18,532 nucleotides of DNA from CAIOGO01 sp964447445. GTDB lineage: Bacteria > Bipolaricaulota > Bipolaricaulia > UBA7950 > UBA9294. Under the pieces are notes generated by a model that worked only from the letters and a program-made list of their open reading frames with translations, searched no databases and was not told where the DNA came from. Below, piece by piece: positions 1 to 7,281 of this stretch; within the stretch, counting starts at the first letter, position 1, and each line of letters opens with the position of its first letter. The stretch is taken from positions 1 through 18,532 of the forward strand of contig CAYUSW010000016.1 of the NCBI GenBank assembly GCA_964447445.1, written 5' to 3'. A program made the position numbers and the translations under genes.

Positions 1-1077
1 ACGCGTTGCAGCCCGGCTCGATCATGCGCACGCCGGCCTTCGTGAGCTCGAGGAAGCTCCCGTCTTCCATGAGCATCTCCCACGCTTGGCGCGATCCCGG
101 CGAGACGATGACGTCGATGTCGGTCGAGACCTTCTTGCCCTTCAGCATCTCGGCGACGATCTTGAGGTCCTGTAGGAGCCGTTGGTGCACGAGCCGATGA
201 AGACCTGGTCGATCTTCGTGCCCGCGACCTTCTCCACGTCGAACACGTTGTCCGGCATGCCGGGCATCGCGACGAGCGGCGTCACGGTCGCGAGGTCGAT
301 CGTGATCTCCTTGTCGTAGACGGCGCCCTCGTCGGGCGAGATCTCGTGCCAATCCTTCTCGCGCCCCTGCATCTTGAGGAACGCCTTGGTCACGTCATCG
401 GACGGGAAGATCGACGATGTCGCGCCCGTCTCCGTCCCCATGTTGGTGATCGTCGCGCGCTCGGGCACGGTCAGGTCCTTGAGTCCGGGGCCGACGAACT
501 CGAGGAAGTAGCCGACGCCGCCCTTCACCGTGATTCGCCGCAGGACTTCAAGTGACACGTCCTTGGCGCCCACGTTGGGCGACAGCTTCCCGGTGAGGAC
601 GATCTTCATCATCTTCGGCACGGTCAGGAAGAACGGCCCGCCGCCCATGCACACGGCGACGTCCATTCCGCCGGCGCCGATCGCGAGCATTCCGAGGCCG
701 CCGCAGGTCGGGGTGTGGGAGTCCGAGCCGATGAGCGTCTTGCCCGGAACCGCGAAGCGCTCGTAGTGGAGCTGGTGGCAGACGCCGTTCCCGTTCTTCG
801 AGAACTTGGCGCCGTAGTGCGAGGCGATCGTCTGCAGGAAGATGTGGTCGTCGGTCGACTCGCCCTTGAACCCGAGCGAGGTGTGGTCGGAGTAGGAAAC
901 CGCGAGCTCGGCGCGCACCTTGTCGATCCCGAGGGCCTCGAACTCGAGCCACGCCATCGTTCCGGTGGAGTCTTGGGTCAGACACTGGTCCATGCGGACG
1001 CCGATCTCGGTTCCGCGCTCTAGCTTCCCCTCGCGCAGGTGTTGCGCGAGGATCTTCTCGGTCATGGTCTGGGGCAC
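1..1077 (-). CDS. Aconitate hydratase, Aquifex type, 3' partial with an internal frameshift
   Basis: Fe-S hydratase interconverting citrate and isocitrate in the cytosolic TCA cycle. The N-terminal domain reads like the long monofunctional aconitases first seen in Aquifex (LTQDSTGTMAWLEFEALG, GSDSHTPTCGGLGM, ITNMGTETGATSSIFPSD), with a GSCTNG motif holding the first cluster cysteine. A one-base loss between 171 and 172, straight after GSCTNGSY, ends the frame at 142. Reading on in the next frame restores good family sequence (DLKIVAEML, SPGSRQAWEML, EPGCNA) to the window edge, including a second cluster cysteine. The GTG start at 1077 is chosen because AGAGGTGG lies 5 bases upstream; an ATG at 1065 is 17 bases from it. 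Family members are about 640-660 residues, so the swivel domain lies outside the window. A LeuC/HacA-type dehydratase is the alternative, but the N-terminal motifs favour aconitase. The frameshift may be a sequencing error. Confidence 0.85.
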
Positions 1078-1102
1078 GAGTACCACCTCTTTCGTGAGCG
1101 GA

Positions 1103-1130
1103 ATTATAGCATCGCGCAGTCGTCTCGCAA
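1103..1130 (-). promoter_or_regulatory. Extended -10 promoter of the aconitase gene
   Basis: On the minus strand a perfect TATAAT (1103-1108) is preceded by TGC, giving an extended -10. TTGCGA (1125-1130) lies 16 bases upstream as a -35 with 4 of 6 matches. The predicted start near 1096 leaves a leader of about 20 bases containing the AGAGGTGG ribosome binding site. Seen in sequence; activity is inferred. Confidence 0.7.
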
Positions 1131-1185
1131 AGTGCGAGAGCTGCAGCCTCCATGTCTCGCCCAATGGGACATCAACAACTGGCCA

Positions 1186-1346
1186 ACCGCAGAGTGCGCA
1201 GAGCAGACCAAGACGAGCCTCCCGCGGGACGCGGGACGCGGGACGAGGCCAAGCACCCGCAGCCTTCGTCTCAGCGTCCCTCTGCGGTGATCCTCGCCTC
1301 TGCAGAGCTCAGCATCCTCGACGCTTGCGTCAAGATCGCAGAGCTC
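1186..1346. repeat. Repeat-rich intergenic segment (CGCAGAG motifs, triplicated 7-mer, palindromes)
   Basis: The gap between the aconitase promoter and the upstream regulator holds no convincing gene. ACCGCAGAG (1186-1194) recurs inverted as CTCTGCGGT (1280-1288). Between them GCGGGAC occurs three times in tandem (1224-1244). CGCAGAG recurs at 1188, 1197, 1280 (inverted) and 1337. CTCTGCAGAG at 1298-1307 is a perfect palindrome, and GACGC-TT-GCGTC sits between two copies of GCAGAGCTC (1302-1310, 1338-1346). It looks like a degraded dispersed intergenic repeat, not a transposon, since no transposase is present. Confidence 0.55.
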
Positions 1347-1347
1347 T

Positions 1348-2364
1348 TCAGCCGCCGGCTGCGCGAGCTCGCTCGATCATCTGCTTAACCTGGCGGCTGG
1401 TCTTCGTAGCCACGAGGACGGTCTTCCGGTTCTGCTGCGCAAAGACTCGAAACACCTCGTCGGCGAAGGCTTGCCCGATCTCTTTCACGCCGGAGAAATC
1501 TAAGACGACGTGACGGAAGCGACTCAGACCGGCGGTGAGCCTGCGTGCCTGTGACCGTGACATGAGCTTCTGGCCTTCGAACTCTGCAAGCTTGATAGGT
1601 ACGAGCGTCTTCGCGAAGTCATACGTTTCCCCGCCCGAGAACTCGTTGAACACGGCGCGTAGGTTCCTGCGGCTGTCGTTGTCCAGCTGGAGGCCAACTG
1701 CCGTCCCTGGTTGGGTCCCGCGCCGATCCGTCAAGAAGCCAGGAAGGTCAGTGGCGTGGCCGTACATAAGGCCCCCGGAGACGATGCCAAACAGGTCGAA
1801 GGCTTTCGACGTGAAGAAGATCCCCTCTCCCGTGTGGTTGGCCGGCGCCGTCGTCATCTTCCCCTTCGCCAGCTCGAGAAGAGCCTCGCGTGGATCGAAC
1901 AGGCCGAATTCGCGCTGAATCTTGCGAAAGATTCCCACACCGTCATCGCGGACGCAGCCCTCCGTGGATAGAGCGTTCTGCTTGACCGCGATTCGCACGC
2001 TGGACGCCTCCGAGTGCTCGACGGCGTTGTTCACCATCTCGGTTACGCCGTACTGCCAGATGTCGCGCACATTGGCGGGAGAGGCCGCGACGGCCGGCGC
2101 GAAGAGCTCTAGCCAGGGGATATCATCGCGCAGCCCCTCACGCGGGTACTCCCTTGCCGCCTGGTGAGTAGTGACAAGTCGATACGCGCGTCCCTGCGTC
2201 TTGCCCGTTCCTTCGATGAGTTCCGCCTGCACGAGCGCGCGCAGGTGGTTGTTGGCGGTCTGCCTCGAGACTCCGAACTTCTTCATGAGGCGTGGCGCGA
2301 CGCGGCGACCGTCGGCGTGGATCAGGTGGAGCGCTACATTGCGAACCGCCCGTTTGTCAAGCAT
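1348..2364 (-). CDS. Winged-helix / GHKL ATPase / STAS-like (DUF4325) regulator
   Basis: Predicted cytosolic regulator of 338 residues with three parts. Residues 1-65 form a winged helix-turn-helix (recognition helix near GVSRQTANNHLRAL). Residues 95-230 form a histidine-kinase-like ATPase with an N-box (E109, N113), a DxGxG motif (D140-G144) and a glycine lid at HTGEG (178-182). Residues 265-330 match the STAS-like DUF4325 domain (VVLDFSGVKEIGQAFADEVF). There is no phospho-acceptor histidine domain, so it is not a classical sensor kinase; ATPase and STAS-like modules are normally separate anti-sigma and anti-anti-sigma proteins. The ATG at 2364 keeps the HTH whole but has no Shine-Dalgarno sequence; a promoter just upstream predicts a leader of only about 4 bases. 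Five 22-base-spaced repeats in front suggest autoregulation. The target is unknown. Confidence 0.8.
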   Translation of the reverse strand: MLDKRAVRNVALHLIHADGRRVAPRLMKKFGVSRQTANNHLRALVQAELIEGTGKTQGRAYRLVTTHQAAREYPREGLRDDIPWLELFAPAVAASPANVRDIWQYGVTEMVNNAVEHSEASSVRIAVKQNALSTEGCVRDDGVGIFRKIQREFGLFDPREALLELAKGKMTTAPANHTGEGIFFTSKAFDLFGIVSGGLMYGHATDLPGFLTDRRGTQPGTAVGLQLDNDSRRNLRAVFNEFSGGETYDFAKTLVPIKLAEFEGQKLMSRSQARRLTAGLSRFRHVVLDFSGVKEIGQAFADEVFRVFAQQNRKTVLVATKTSRQVKQMIERARAAGG

Positions 2365-2449
2365 GCCAGAGCCGATTGTAAAGGGAGCGCGGGGACATTG
2401 TCAACACGCAGAATGGTGATTGTCAACTCGCTGGGTAGCGATTGTCCAT
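2353..2449. repeat. Five 9-base direct repeats at exact 22-base spacing (candidate operator array)
   Basis: Repeat copies begin at 2353 (TTTGTCAAG), 2375 (ATTGTAAAG), 2397 (ATTGTCAAC), 2419 (ATTGTCAAC) and 2441 (ATTGTCCAT), each exactly 22 bases from the last, with dissimilar 13-base spacers. Twenty-two bases is about two helical turns, which puts every copy on the same face of DNA. The first copy overlaps the start codon of the HTH regulator, and the second and third hold its predicted -10 and -35. No sixth copy is seen at 2331 or 2463. Confidence 0.8.
2375..2404 (-). promoter_or_regulatory. Promoter of the HTH/ATPase/STAS regulator, embedded in the repeat array
   Basis: On the minus strand, a perfect -35 TTGACA (2399-2404, inside repeat copy 3) is followed after 18 bases by TACAAT (2375-2380, inside copy 2), 5 of 6 matches to the -10 consensus. 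Predicted start near 2368, 4 bases before the ATG at 2364. Protein bound to the repeats would occlude polymerase, hence likely repression. Confidence 0.6.
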
Positions 2450-2559
2450 CGCAGCCCTAAACGATCCTACCCTACGGCGCCACGCTTCTCATCACAGCAA
2501 CACCACGGCCCGGCACACAGCTTCCGCCACGGTCTTCTCCCACGCCCCAGCTGCCGCCC

Positions 2560-3423
2560 TCACTCCCCCGTAGCGAAGGAGATCCGTCGGACAACTTCCT
2601 CGATCACGTCGTCGGGGGTGGAAGCGCCGGCCGTGACGCCCGCGCGTTGCACACCGTGGAGCCATGCGGCCTCGATCTCGTCGGCTGACTGAATGGCGTA
2701 CGTCGGCACGCCGGTCGCTCGGCAGACCTCGGCGAGCCGACGCGTGTTCGCCGACTCGCGCCCCCCGACGACAAAGAGGACGTCGACCTCGCGCGCCAGC
2801 GCGGCGGCCGCCTGGTAGCGGCGCCCTGTCTCGGGGCAGGTCGTGTCGATCGTCCGAACCTCGCAGTCGGACCCCGCGAAGCGTTCAGCAAGAGCGCGTG
2901 CGAACTGAGCAAATGCCTCGGGGCTCTGCGTTGTCTGCGAGATCGCGGCGACGCCTCGCAGGCCAGGTTTCACGACTGCATCGGGCAACAGCGCAGCCAT
3001 CCCGTTCCCACGCGCCCAGGAGAGGAGGCCGCGCACTTCCGGATGTGAGGCCTCCCCGTAGACGACGACGGCGAATCCCTCGCGCGAGAGGCACTCGGCC
3101 TCTTGCTGCGCGCGGCGCACGATGGGGCACGTGGTGTCGATGGGGCGAAGCCCGCGACGCAGTGCCGCGGCCAACACGTCCTCGCCGGCCCCGTGTGCCG
3201 TGATGGCGACGCTCGCTCCGTTGGGGACCTGATCGAGCGTCTCGACAACGCGAGCGCCCTTGCGCGTCAGCGCGTCGACGACGCGCGCGTTGTGGACGAT
3301 CGCGCCCAGAGTGTAGAGCGATCCACCTGACGAAAGCCCCGCGAGCTCTGCCTCGATGAGGTGGACGGCACGGCGCACGCCGCCGCAGAAGCCGAGGACG
3401 TCAGCCTTCACCACCTCGATCAT
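2560..3423 (-). CDS. ispH: 4-hydroxy-3-methylbut-2-enyl diphosphate reductase
   Basis: Last enzyme of the MEP pathway: a cytosolic Fe-S protein reducing HMBPP to IPP and DMAPP. At 287 residues it has the three cluster cysteines C13 (GFCGGVRRA), C99 (DTTCP) and C196 (DTTCPETGRR), the substrate-side histidines H44, H77 and H127 with E129 in SHPEV, the TQTT-like threonines at 164-165, and the S224/N226 and S268 diphosphate ligands. The third cysteine motif is usually written with an ATxxRQ tail, here ETGRR, a mild variation. The ATG at 3423 has CGGAG about 6 bases upstream. It is last in the operon, 30 bases after ispG. No T-tailed terminator follows. Confidence 0.95.
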   Translation of the reverse strand: MIEVVKADVLGFCGGVRRAVHLIEAELAGLSSGGSLYTLGAIVHNARVVDALTRKGARVVETLDQVPNGASVAITAHGAGEDVLAAALRRGLRPIDTTCPIVRRAQQEAECLSREGFAVVVYGEASHPEVRGLLSWARGNGMAALLPDAVVKPGLRGVAAISQTTQSPEAFAQFARALAERFAGSDCEVRTIDTTCPETGRRYQAAAALAREVDVLFVVGGRESANTRRLAEVCRATGVPTYAIQSADEIEAAWLHGVQRAGVTAGASTPDDVIEEVVRRISFATGE

Positions 3424-3453
3424 GGCAACTCCGGCGGCAGGCAGTGCGCCCGG

Positions 3454-4515
3454 CTAACCACGGCGCCTCCGTTCGAGAACGCTCCCCACCGCGCGGACGA
3501 CCGCGGCCGCGAGCTCGCGCTCTGGCACGCTCGGGGCCGCCAACTCGCCCGCCACGTAGATCGAGCCCTGCCCCTTGCCTCCGACGAGGCCGACGTCGGC
3601 CTCGCGGGCTTCTCCCGGTCCGTTCACAACGCAGCCCATGAGCGCGACGCAGATCGGATCCGCGACGCCGGCGAGCGCCTCGCGCACCTCGGCCGCAATG
3701 CCGGCGAGGTCGATCCCCGTGCGCCCGCAGGTCGGGCAGACGTGAAGGTCGAGCCCACGCGCGCGCAGGCCGAGCGAGCGCAGGATCTCGTAGGCGGCAC
3801 GCACCTCGGCCATCGGATCTCCGGCCAGCGAGACACGGATCGTGTCGCCCAGTCCTTCGGCAAGCAGGATGCCGAGCCCGACCGCCGAACGGATCGCGCC
3901 TTCCCAGACCGTGCCAGCCTCGGTAATCCCGATGTGGAGCGGGTAGTCGACCTCGCGCGCCATCGCGCGGTAGGCATCCACCGTCATCCGCACGTCGGTC
4001 GCCTTGAGTGAGACGACGATGTCGGTGAATCCGAGGCCTTCAAGCAGGCGGATCTCGGCGAGCGCGCCCTCGACCATGCCGGCGACGGATGCGCGGCCAT
4101 GCACGTCGAGGTAAGCGGCAGCGAGCGAACCGGAGTTCGCTCCGACGCGGATCGGAATCCTGGCGCGCGCGGCAGCTTCTACCACCTCGGCAATCTTTTC
4201 GGGGTCGGTGATGTTGCCGGGGTTGAGGCGTAGTTTGTCGACTCCGGCGTCGATCGCTGCGAGTGCCAGGCGATGGTCGAAGTGAATGTCGGCAACAAGC
4301 GGGATCGAGATCGCCTTCCGGATCTCCGGGAGCGCCTCGGCGGCGGCCATGTCGGGCACGGCGACGCGGGCAATCTCGCACCCCGCCTCGGCAAGCCGCC
4401 GGATCTGCTCGACGGTCGCCGGCACGTCCGACGTCGACGTATGGGTCATCGACTGGACGGCGATAGGTGCGCCGCCACCGATCTCGACCCCGCCGATTCG
4501 GATCCGGCGCGTCAC
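3454..4515 (-). CDS. ispG: (E)-4-hydroxy-3-methylbut-2-enyl-diphosphate synthase
   Basis: Penultimate MEP-pathway enzyme, converting the cyclodiphosphate MEcPP to HMBPP using a 4Fe-4S cluster. The 353 residues span the N-terminal TIM barrel (PIAVQSMTHTST, LRLNPGNI, RVGANSGS) and the C-terminal cluster domain with C260 and C263 (HVCPTCGRT), C295 (GCVVNGPGEA) and E302. Length and motifs match the compact bacterial form. The start is GTG at 4515 and overlaps the TGA of the upstream prenyl synthase as GTGA, so translation is probably coupled. The product feeds IspH, encoded 30 bases downstream. Confidence 0.96.
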   Translation of the reverse strand: MTRRIRIGGVEIGGGAPIAVQSMTHTSTSDVPATVEQIRRLAEAGCEIARVAVPDMAAAEALPEIRKAISIPLVADIHFDHRLALAAIDAGVDKLRLNPGNITDPEKIAEVVEAAARARIPIRVGANSGSLAAAYLDVHGRASVAGMVEGALAEIRLLEGLGFTDIVVSLKATDVRMTVDAYRAMAREVDYPLHIGITEAGTVWEGAIRSAVGLGILLAEGLGDTIRVSLAGDPMAEVRAAYEILRSLGLRARGLDLHVCPTCGRTGIDLAGIAAEVREALAGVADPICVALMGCVVNGPGEAREADVGLVGGKGQGSIYVAGELAAPSVPERELAAAVVRAVGSVLERRRRG

Positions 4516-5486
4516 CGCGACCTCCCGGCCAAGTCCTCGACCACATCGCGCAGATCCATTCGTCCGCCTGTCGAAAGGGGCAAGCGTTCGAGAAGGCGCA
4601 ACGCGACGTCCGTGTGCTCGCGCACGGCAGCGGCGGCAGCATCAGGCGCGCCGACGCGTTCCATGAGCGCGACGACCCACGCGGCGTCCGCGTCGCTCAC
4701 CGACTCGCCCGAGTAGACGGCTTCAAGCCTGCCGCGATCGGCCGCGCCAGCTCGCGCGTGTGTCCACACGGCGGGAAACGACTTCTTGCGCCGACGTACG
4801 TCCGACCCCTTGGGCTTACCAAGCTCGGCGCCGTCACCCCAAATCCCGAGCGCATCGTCGCGGATCTGGAACGCGCGCCCGAGCGCTGCGCCGAGCTCGC
4901 GGAACCTGACGCGGACGCTTTCCTCCGCGCCGGCGACGAGGGCGCCAAGCTCGAAGGCGCAGCGCAACAGGGCGCCCGTCTTCTTGTCGATCATCGTGAG
5001 GTAGAGACTGAGGTCGACGAACTGGCTCTCGTTCGCAAGATCGAGTGACTGGCCCTCGACCATCTCGATGGTGGCACCGGCGAGGCACGCGACGACCTGG
5101 GACCCGCACCGCGCCGCCTCACGGAACGCGACGGCGTGGAGGAAGTCGCCGGCGTTGATCGCTTCGGCCTCGCCGCAGACGGTCCACAGCGTCGGCCGCC
5201 CGCGGCGCGTCCTGTCGCGGTCCTGAATGTCGTCGTGCACGAGCGAGAAGTTGTGGACAAGCTCCAGCGCGATCGCAGCAGGAAGGGCATCACTTGTGTC
5301 TCCCCCGAGCTCGGATGCTGCGAACAGGACGAGGCATGGGCGCAGGAGCTTGCCGGCGGCATCGACGGGCTCGCCCTCGACGCCAACGTGCCGCCGCGCG
5401 AGGCGCTCAAGGGGCGACGAGCCGGAGAGAGCCTGACGAATTGCGGCAAGGAGCAAGGGGCGGTTCGCCTGGAGCAGCCTTGTCAC
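4512..5486 (-). CDS. Polyprenyl diphosphate synthase, probably short chain (C20-like)
   Basis: Trans-prenyltransferase condensing IPP with allylic diphosphates in the cytosol. The 324 residues show GKLLRP (45-50), the first aspartate-rich motif DDIQD (85-89), GQSLDL (145-150), and the second aspartate motif RDDALGIWGD (209-218) followed by GKPKGSDV. The first motif is plain DDxxD, without the two-residue insert of typical bacterial FPP synthases, and F80 lies five residues before it, the pattern of type I GGPP synthases. A C20 product is therefore inferred; C15 or longer cannot be excluded. The GTG start at 5486 has only a weak AAGG upstream. Its TGA overlaps the ispG start, linking IPP supply to chain elongation. 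Confidence 0.9.
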   Translation of the reverse strand: MTRLLQANRPLLLAAIRQALSGSSPLERLARRHVGVEGEPVDAAGKLLRPCLVLFAASELGGDTSDALPAAIALELVHNFSLVHDDIQDRDRTRRGRPTLWTVCGEAEAINAGDFLHAVAFREAARCGSQVVACLAGATIEMVEGQSLDLANESQFVDLSLYLTMIDKKTGALLRCAFELGALVAGAEESVRVRFRELGAALGRAFQIRDDALGIWGDGAELGKPKGSDVRRRKKSFPAVWTHARAGAADRGRLEAVYSGESVSDADAAWVVALMERVGAPDAAAAAVREHTDVALRLLERLPLSTGGRMDLRDVVEDLAGRSR

Positions 5487-5527
5487 CGTGGGCCTTGGGC
5501 CGGCGTCGCGCCGTTCATCGCGGCGTC

Positions 5528-5806
5528 CTACGTGAGGTTGGCGGGAAGAACGATCGTCCCAAAGTTCTTCTCGTACCTCTGGATGTTCTCGCCGATCGCC
5601 TGGTACAGGCGCTTCATGTGCCCTGGGTTGAGGATGACGCGCGACGTCAGCATCGCCTGGCCCTCCTGAGGGGCTTGCGTCTGAGGGTCGAGGAAGAGGA
5701 AGTCGAGAACGAACTCCTCTTTTCGGTGCGAGATGAGCGCGAGATTGGAGTAGTGCCCTCGCCGCGCCTCATTGTCCGCCGTGATCTGCATCTTGCGTTC
5801 CGCCAT
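5528..5806 (-). CDS. DUF3467 family protein
   Basis: A 92-residue soluble protein matching the DUF3467 family: a YSNLALISH segment, then EEFVLDFLF, then SRVILNPGHMKRLYQAIGENIQRYE. The biochemical role of the family is unknown. The ATG at 5806 is backed by a near-perfect GGAGGTGA (5814-5821) 7 bases upstream, the best ribosome binding site of the operon. It is the first gene of the isoprenoid cluster, 41 bases ahead of the prenyl synthase, so co-transcription is likely; a functional link to isoprenoids is not shown. Confidence 0.88.
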   Translation of the reverse strand: MAERKMQITADNEARRGHYSNLALISHRKEEFVLDFLFLDPQTQAPQEGQAMLTSRVILNPGHMKRLYQAIGENIQRYEKNFGTIVLPANLT

Positions 5807-5832
5807 AGGACGCTCACCTCCACGTCAGCGCG

Positions 5833-5861
5833 ATGGTAGCGGCTCCTCAGGTAGCGAACAA
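5833..5861 (-). promoter_or_regulatory. Possible promoter of the DUF3467/isoprenoid operon
   Basis: On the minus strand TTGTTC (5856-5861) and TACCAT (5833-5838) are separated by 17 bases. Matches to consensus are 3 of 6 and 4 of 6, so this is a weak call. Its position, upstream of the strong ribosome binding site at 5814-5821, is sensible, and the same TACCAT hexamer occurs before holA. Confidence 0.35.
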
Positions 5862-5894
5862 GCTTTCCCAGACTGTGTCGGCAGGGGGAGTCAC

Positions 5895-5941
5895 GCTGCC
5901 TGGCTGTGCAGTGACGGTAGCGGGGGATCTGGCTAGGCAGC
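5895..5941. other. Imperfect inverted repeat in the gap after the isomerase-fold gene
   Basis: GCTGCCTGGC (5895-5904) can pair with GCTAGGCAGC (5932-5941): seven perfect pairs, then a one-base interruption, across a 27-base loop. It lies downstream of the isomerase-fold gene and upstream of the DUF3467 gene on the same strand. There is no T tract, so an intrinsic terminator is unlikely; a leader structure or a chance pairing are both possible. Nothing else is seen in 5862-5994. Confidence 0.3.
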
Positions 5942-5994
5942 CGGCGACCTGTCCGCCGGAGAGTGAGGTCACTAGGTACCGGCGCTTGGCGTGG

Positions 5995-7272
5995 CTATGT
6001 GGCCAAGTACCTGGCGTAGAACCGTTCGATAATCTCGTGGTGGTGTCCGGCCACGAGGATGTGGTGGTTCCCAAGGGGCGAGGTCAGGAGATCGTCGATT
6101 GGATCGGCGACTTCCACGCGTACCTGCGTTCGGCAGAGGTCCTCGCGGACGGTCGTCTCGGCAATCGTCCCCTCACGGAGGAAGAGTTCGTCGAGCCGCT
6201 CTCCGCCGAGGCGGAAGAGCGTGCAGGGCCCCTTCGGCAACGTCCCTGAGATGCCAACACCAAGGCCCGACTCGAAGTGGCTCCGCACGGCGTAGCTCGG
6301 CGCCATCGACAGTGGGCACATGCAGTGCGCGACGCCGATCGAGCGGCCCGCAGCGTCGACGTCGGCGATGTTCGCCATGAAGGCGGTCTGCCCCGAGACG
6401 AGATAGACGAGGAAGAGCGATAACAGGGACTGGAGATCGCCCTCGCAGCCTGCCGGTACGCCTTCGTCGTTCAGGCGCGACAAGGCATAGCAGCCGGTGT
6501 TCTTGAGCTTCTTCACCAAATCGAAACAGCGAACGGTGCACGCCGAGAGGCGGTGCTCGTCGACGAGGCTGCGCAAGCCGTAGTAGATCTGCACAGCTCC
6601 GCGAACGTCGTCTCCACTCGCCTCGGCCGTGGCCCGCGCCCCTTTGATAAAGGCGGTGACGTCTTTCCGCGGAGCTGACGCCTTCTCGATTCGCGTCAGC
6701 AGGTCTTCCATGGCCACGTGGACCAACTCGATGGACAGCCTGCCCTTGAGGAATGCCCGATCGACGTCGCTCGCGACAAGCCAGTCCGAGGGCTCGCCGA
6801 TCACGCCGATGCGGCTGAAGCGAAACGTGTTCCAGGCGTTGGCCAGCGACAGCTCCTGCTTCAGGCCCACCGCGATCGCCTGAGCGGATCCGTAGAGGAT
6901 CCGACCCTCTCCGCCGTCCTGCCGAATCCGTGCCAGGACTTCAAGGGAAGCCGGCAGGGAGTTGTGGCCGGGGTGAGCGATGAGAAGCGTCGGGGACGGG
7001 AGCTGCGCCACGATCTTCAGCACCTCTCGCTCGACGCCGCCCGTGAGAACCAGAATCGCGGTGAGATGATCGGAGGAGGGTTGGCTCGTCTCTTCGATCG
7101 TGAGGCCGCTCGCCGCCCGCAGTTCGCTCAACAAGCGATCTCGGAGCGCGCGCACTTTGTCCTTGTCGTGCATCGCGCTCGCACGGACGATCACGCCAAC
7201 CTTGTTCATGAGCCGATCGTAGCCCTGGGCCCGACGCGTCGCGGCCCCGTCCTGCTTCTCCGGCGAAGACAC
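5995..7272 (-). CDS. L-fucose/L-arabinose isomerase-fold protein
   Basis: A 425-residue protein resembling sugar isomerases of the FucI/AraA superfamily. It has an N-terminal Rossmann-like domain (VGVIVRASA near 25, RIGVIGEPSDW near 154) and a C-terminal catalytic part with YGLRSLVDEHRLSACTVRCF, CYALSRLNDEGVPAGCEGDL, FMANIADVD and GNHHILVAGHHHE. E277, D304 and a C-terminal histidine near 403-404 sit where the family binds its divalent metal. Substrate unknown; no sugar transport or catabolic gene is nearby. GTG 7272 is taken as start because AGGGGTGA lies just upstream; ATG 7209 (MNKVGVIVRA) removes a 21-residue unstructured leader and is a real alternative. Confidence 0.75.
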   Translation of the reverse strand: MSSPEKQDGAATRRAQGYDRLMNKVGVIVRASAMHDKDKVRALRDRLLSELRAASGLTIEETSQPSSDHLTAILVLTGGVEREVLKIVAQLPSPTLLIAHPGHNSLPASLEVLARIRQDGGEGRILYGSAQAIAVGLKQELSLANAWNTFRFSRIGVIGEPSDWLVASDVDRAFLKGRLSIELVHVAMEDLLTRIEKASAPRKDVTAFIKGARATAEASGDDVRGAVQIYYGLRSLVDEHRLSACTVRCFDLVKKLKNTGCYALSRLNDEGVPAGCEGDLQSLLSLFLVYLVSGQTAFMANIADVDAAGRSIGVAHCMCPLSMAPSYAVRSHFESGLGVGISGTLPKGPCTLFRLGGERLDELFLREGTIAETTVREDLCRTQVRVEVADPIDDLLTSPLGNHHILVAGHHHEIIERFYARYLAT

Positions 7273-7281
7273 GAGTCACCC

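Noticed and set aside
1152..1513. Plus-strand open frames across the 1078-1347 gap
   Set aside because: They run through the repeat patch and into the antisense of the HTH regulator, with no motif or binding site.
2353..2449. CRISPR array
   Set aside because: The repeat unit is only 9 bases with 13-base spacers, and it sits over a promoter and start codon with no cas genes nearby.
5833..6249. 138-residue plus-strand open frame in the 5807-5994 gap
   Set aside because: Most of it is antisense to the isomerase-fold gene and there is no ribosome binding site or family similarity.
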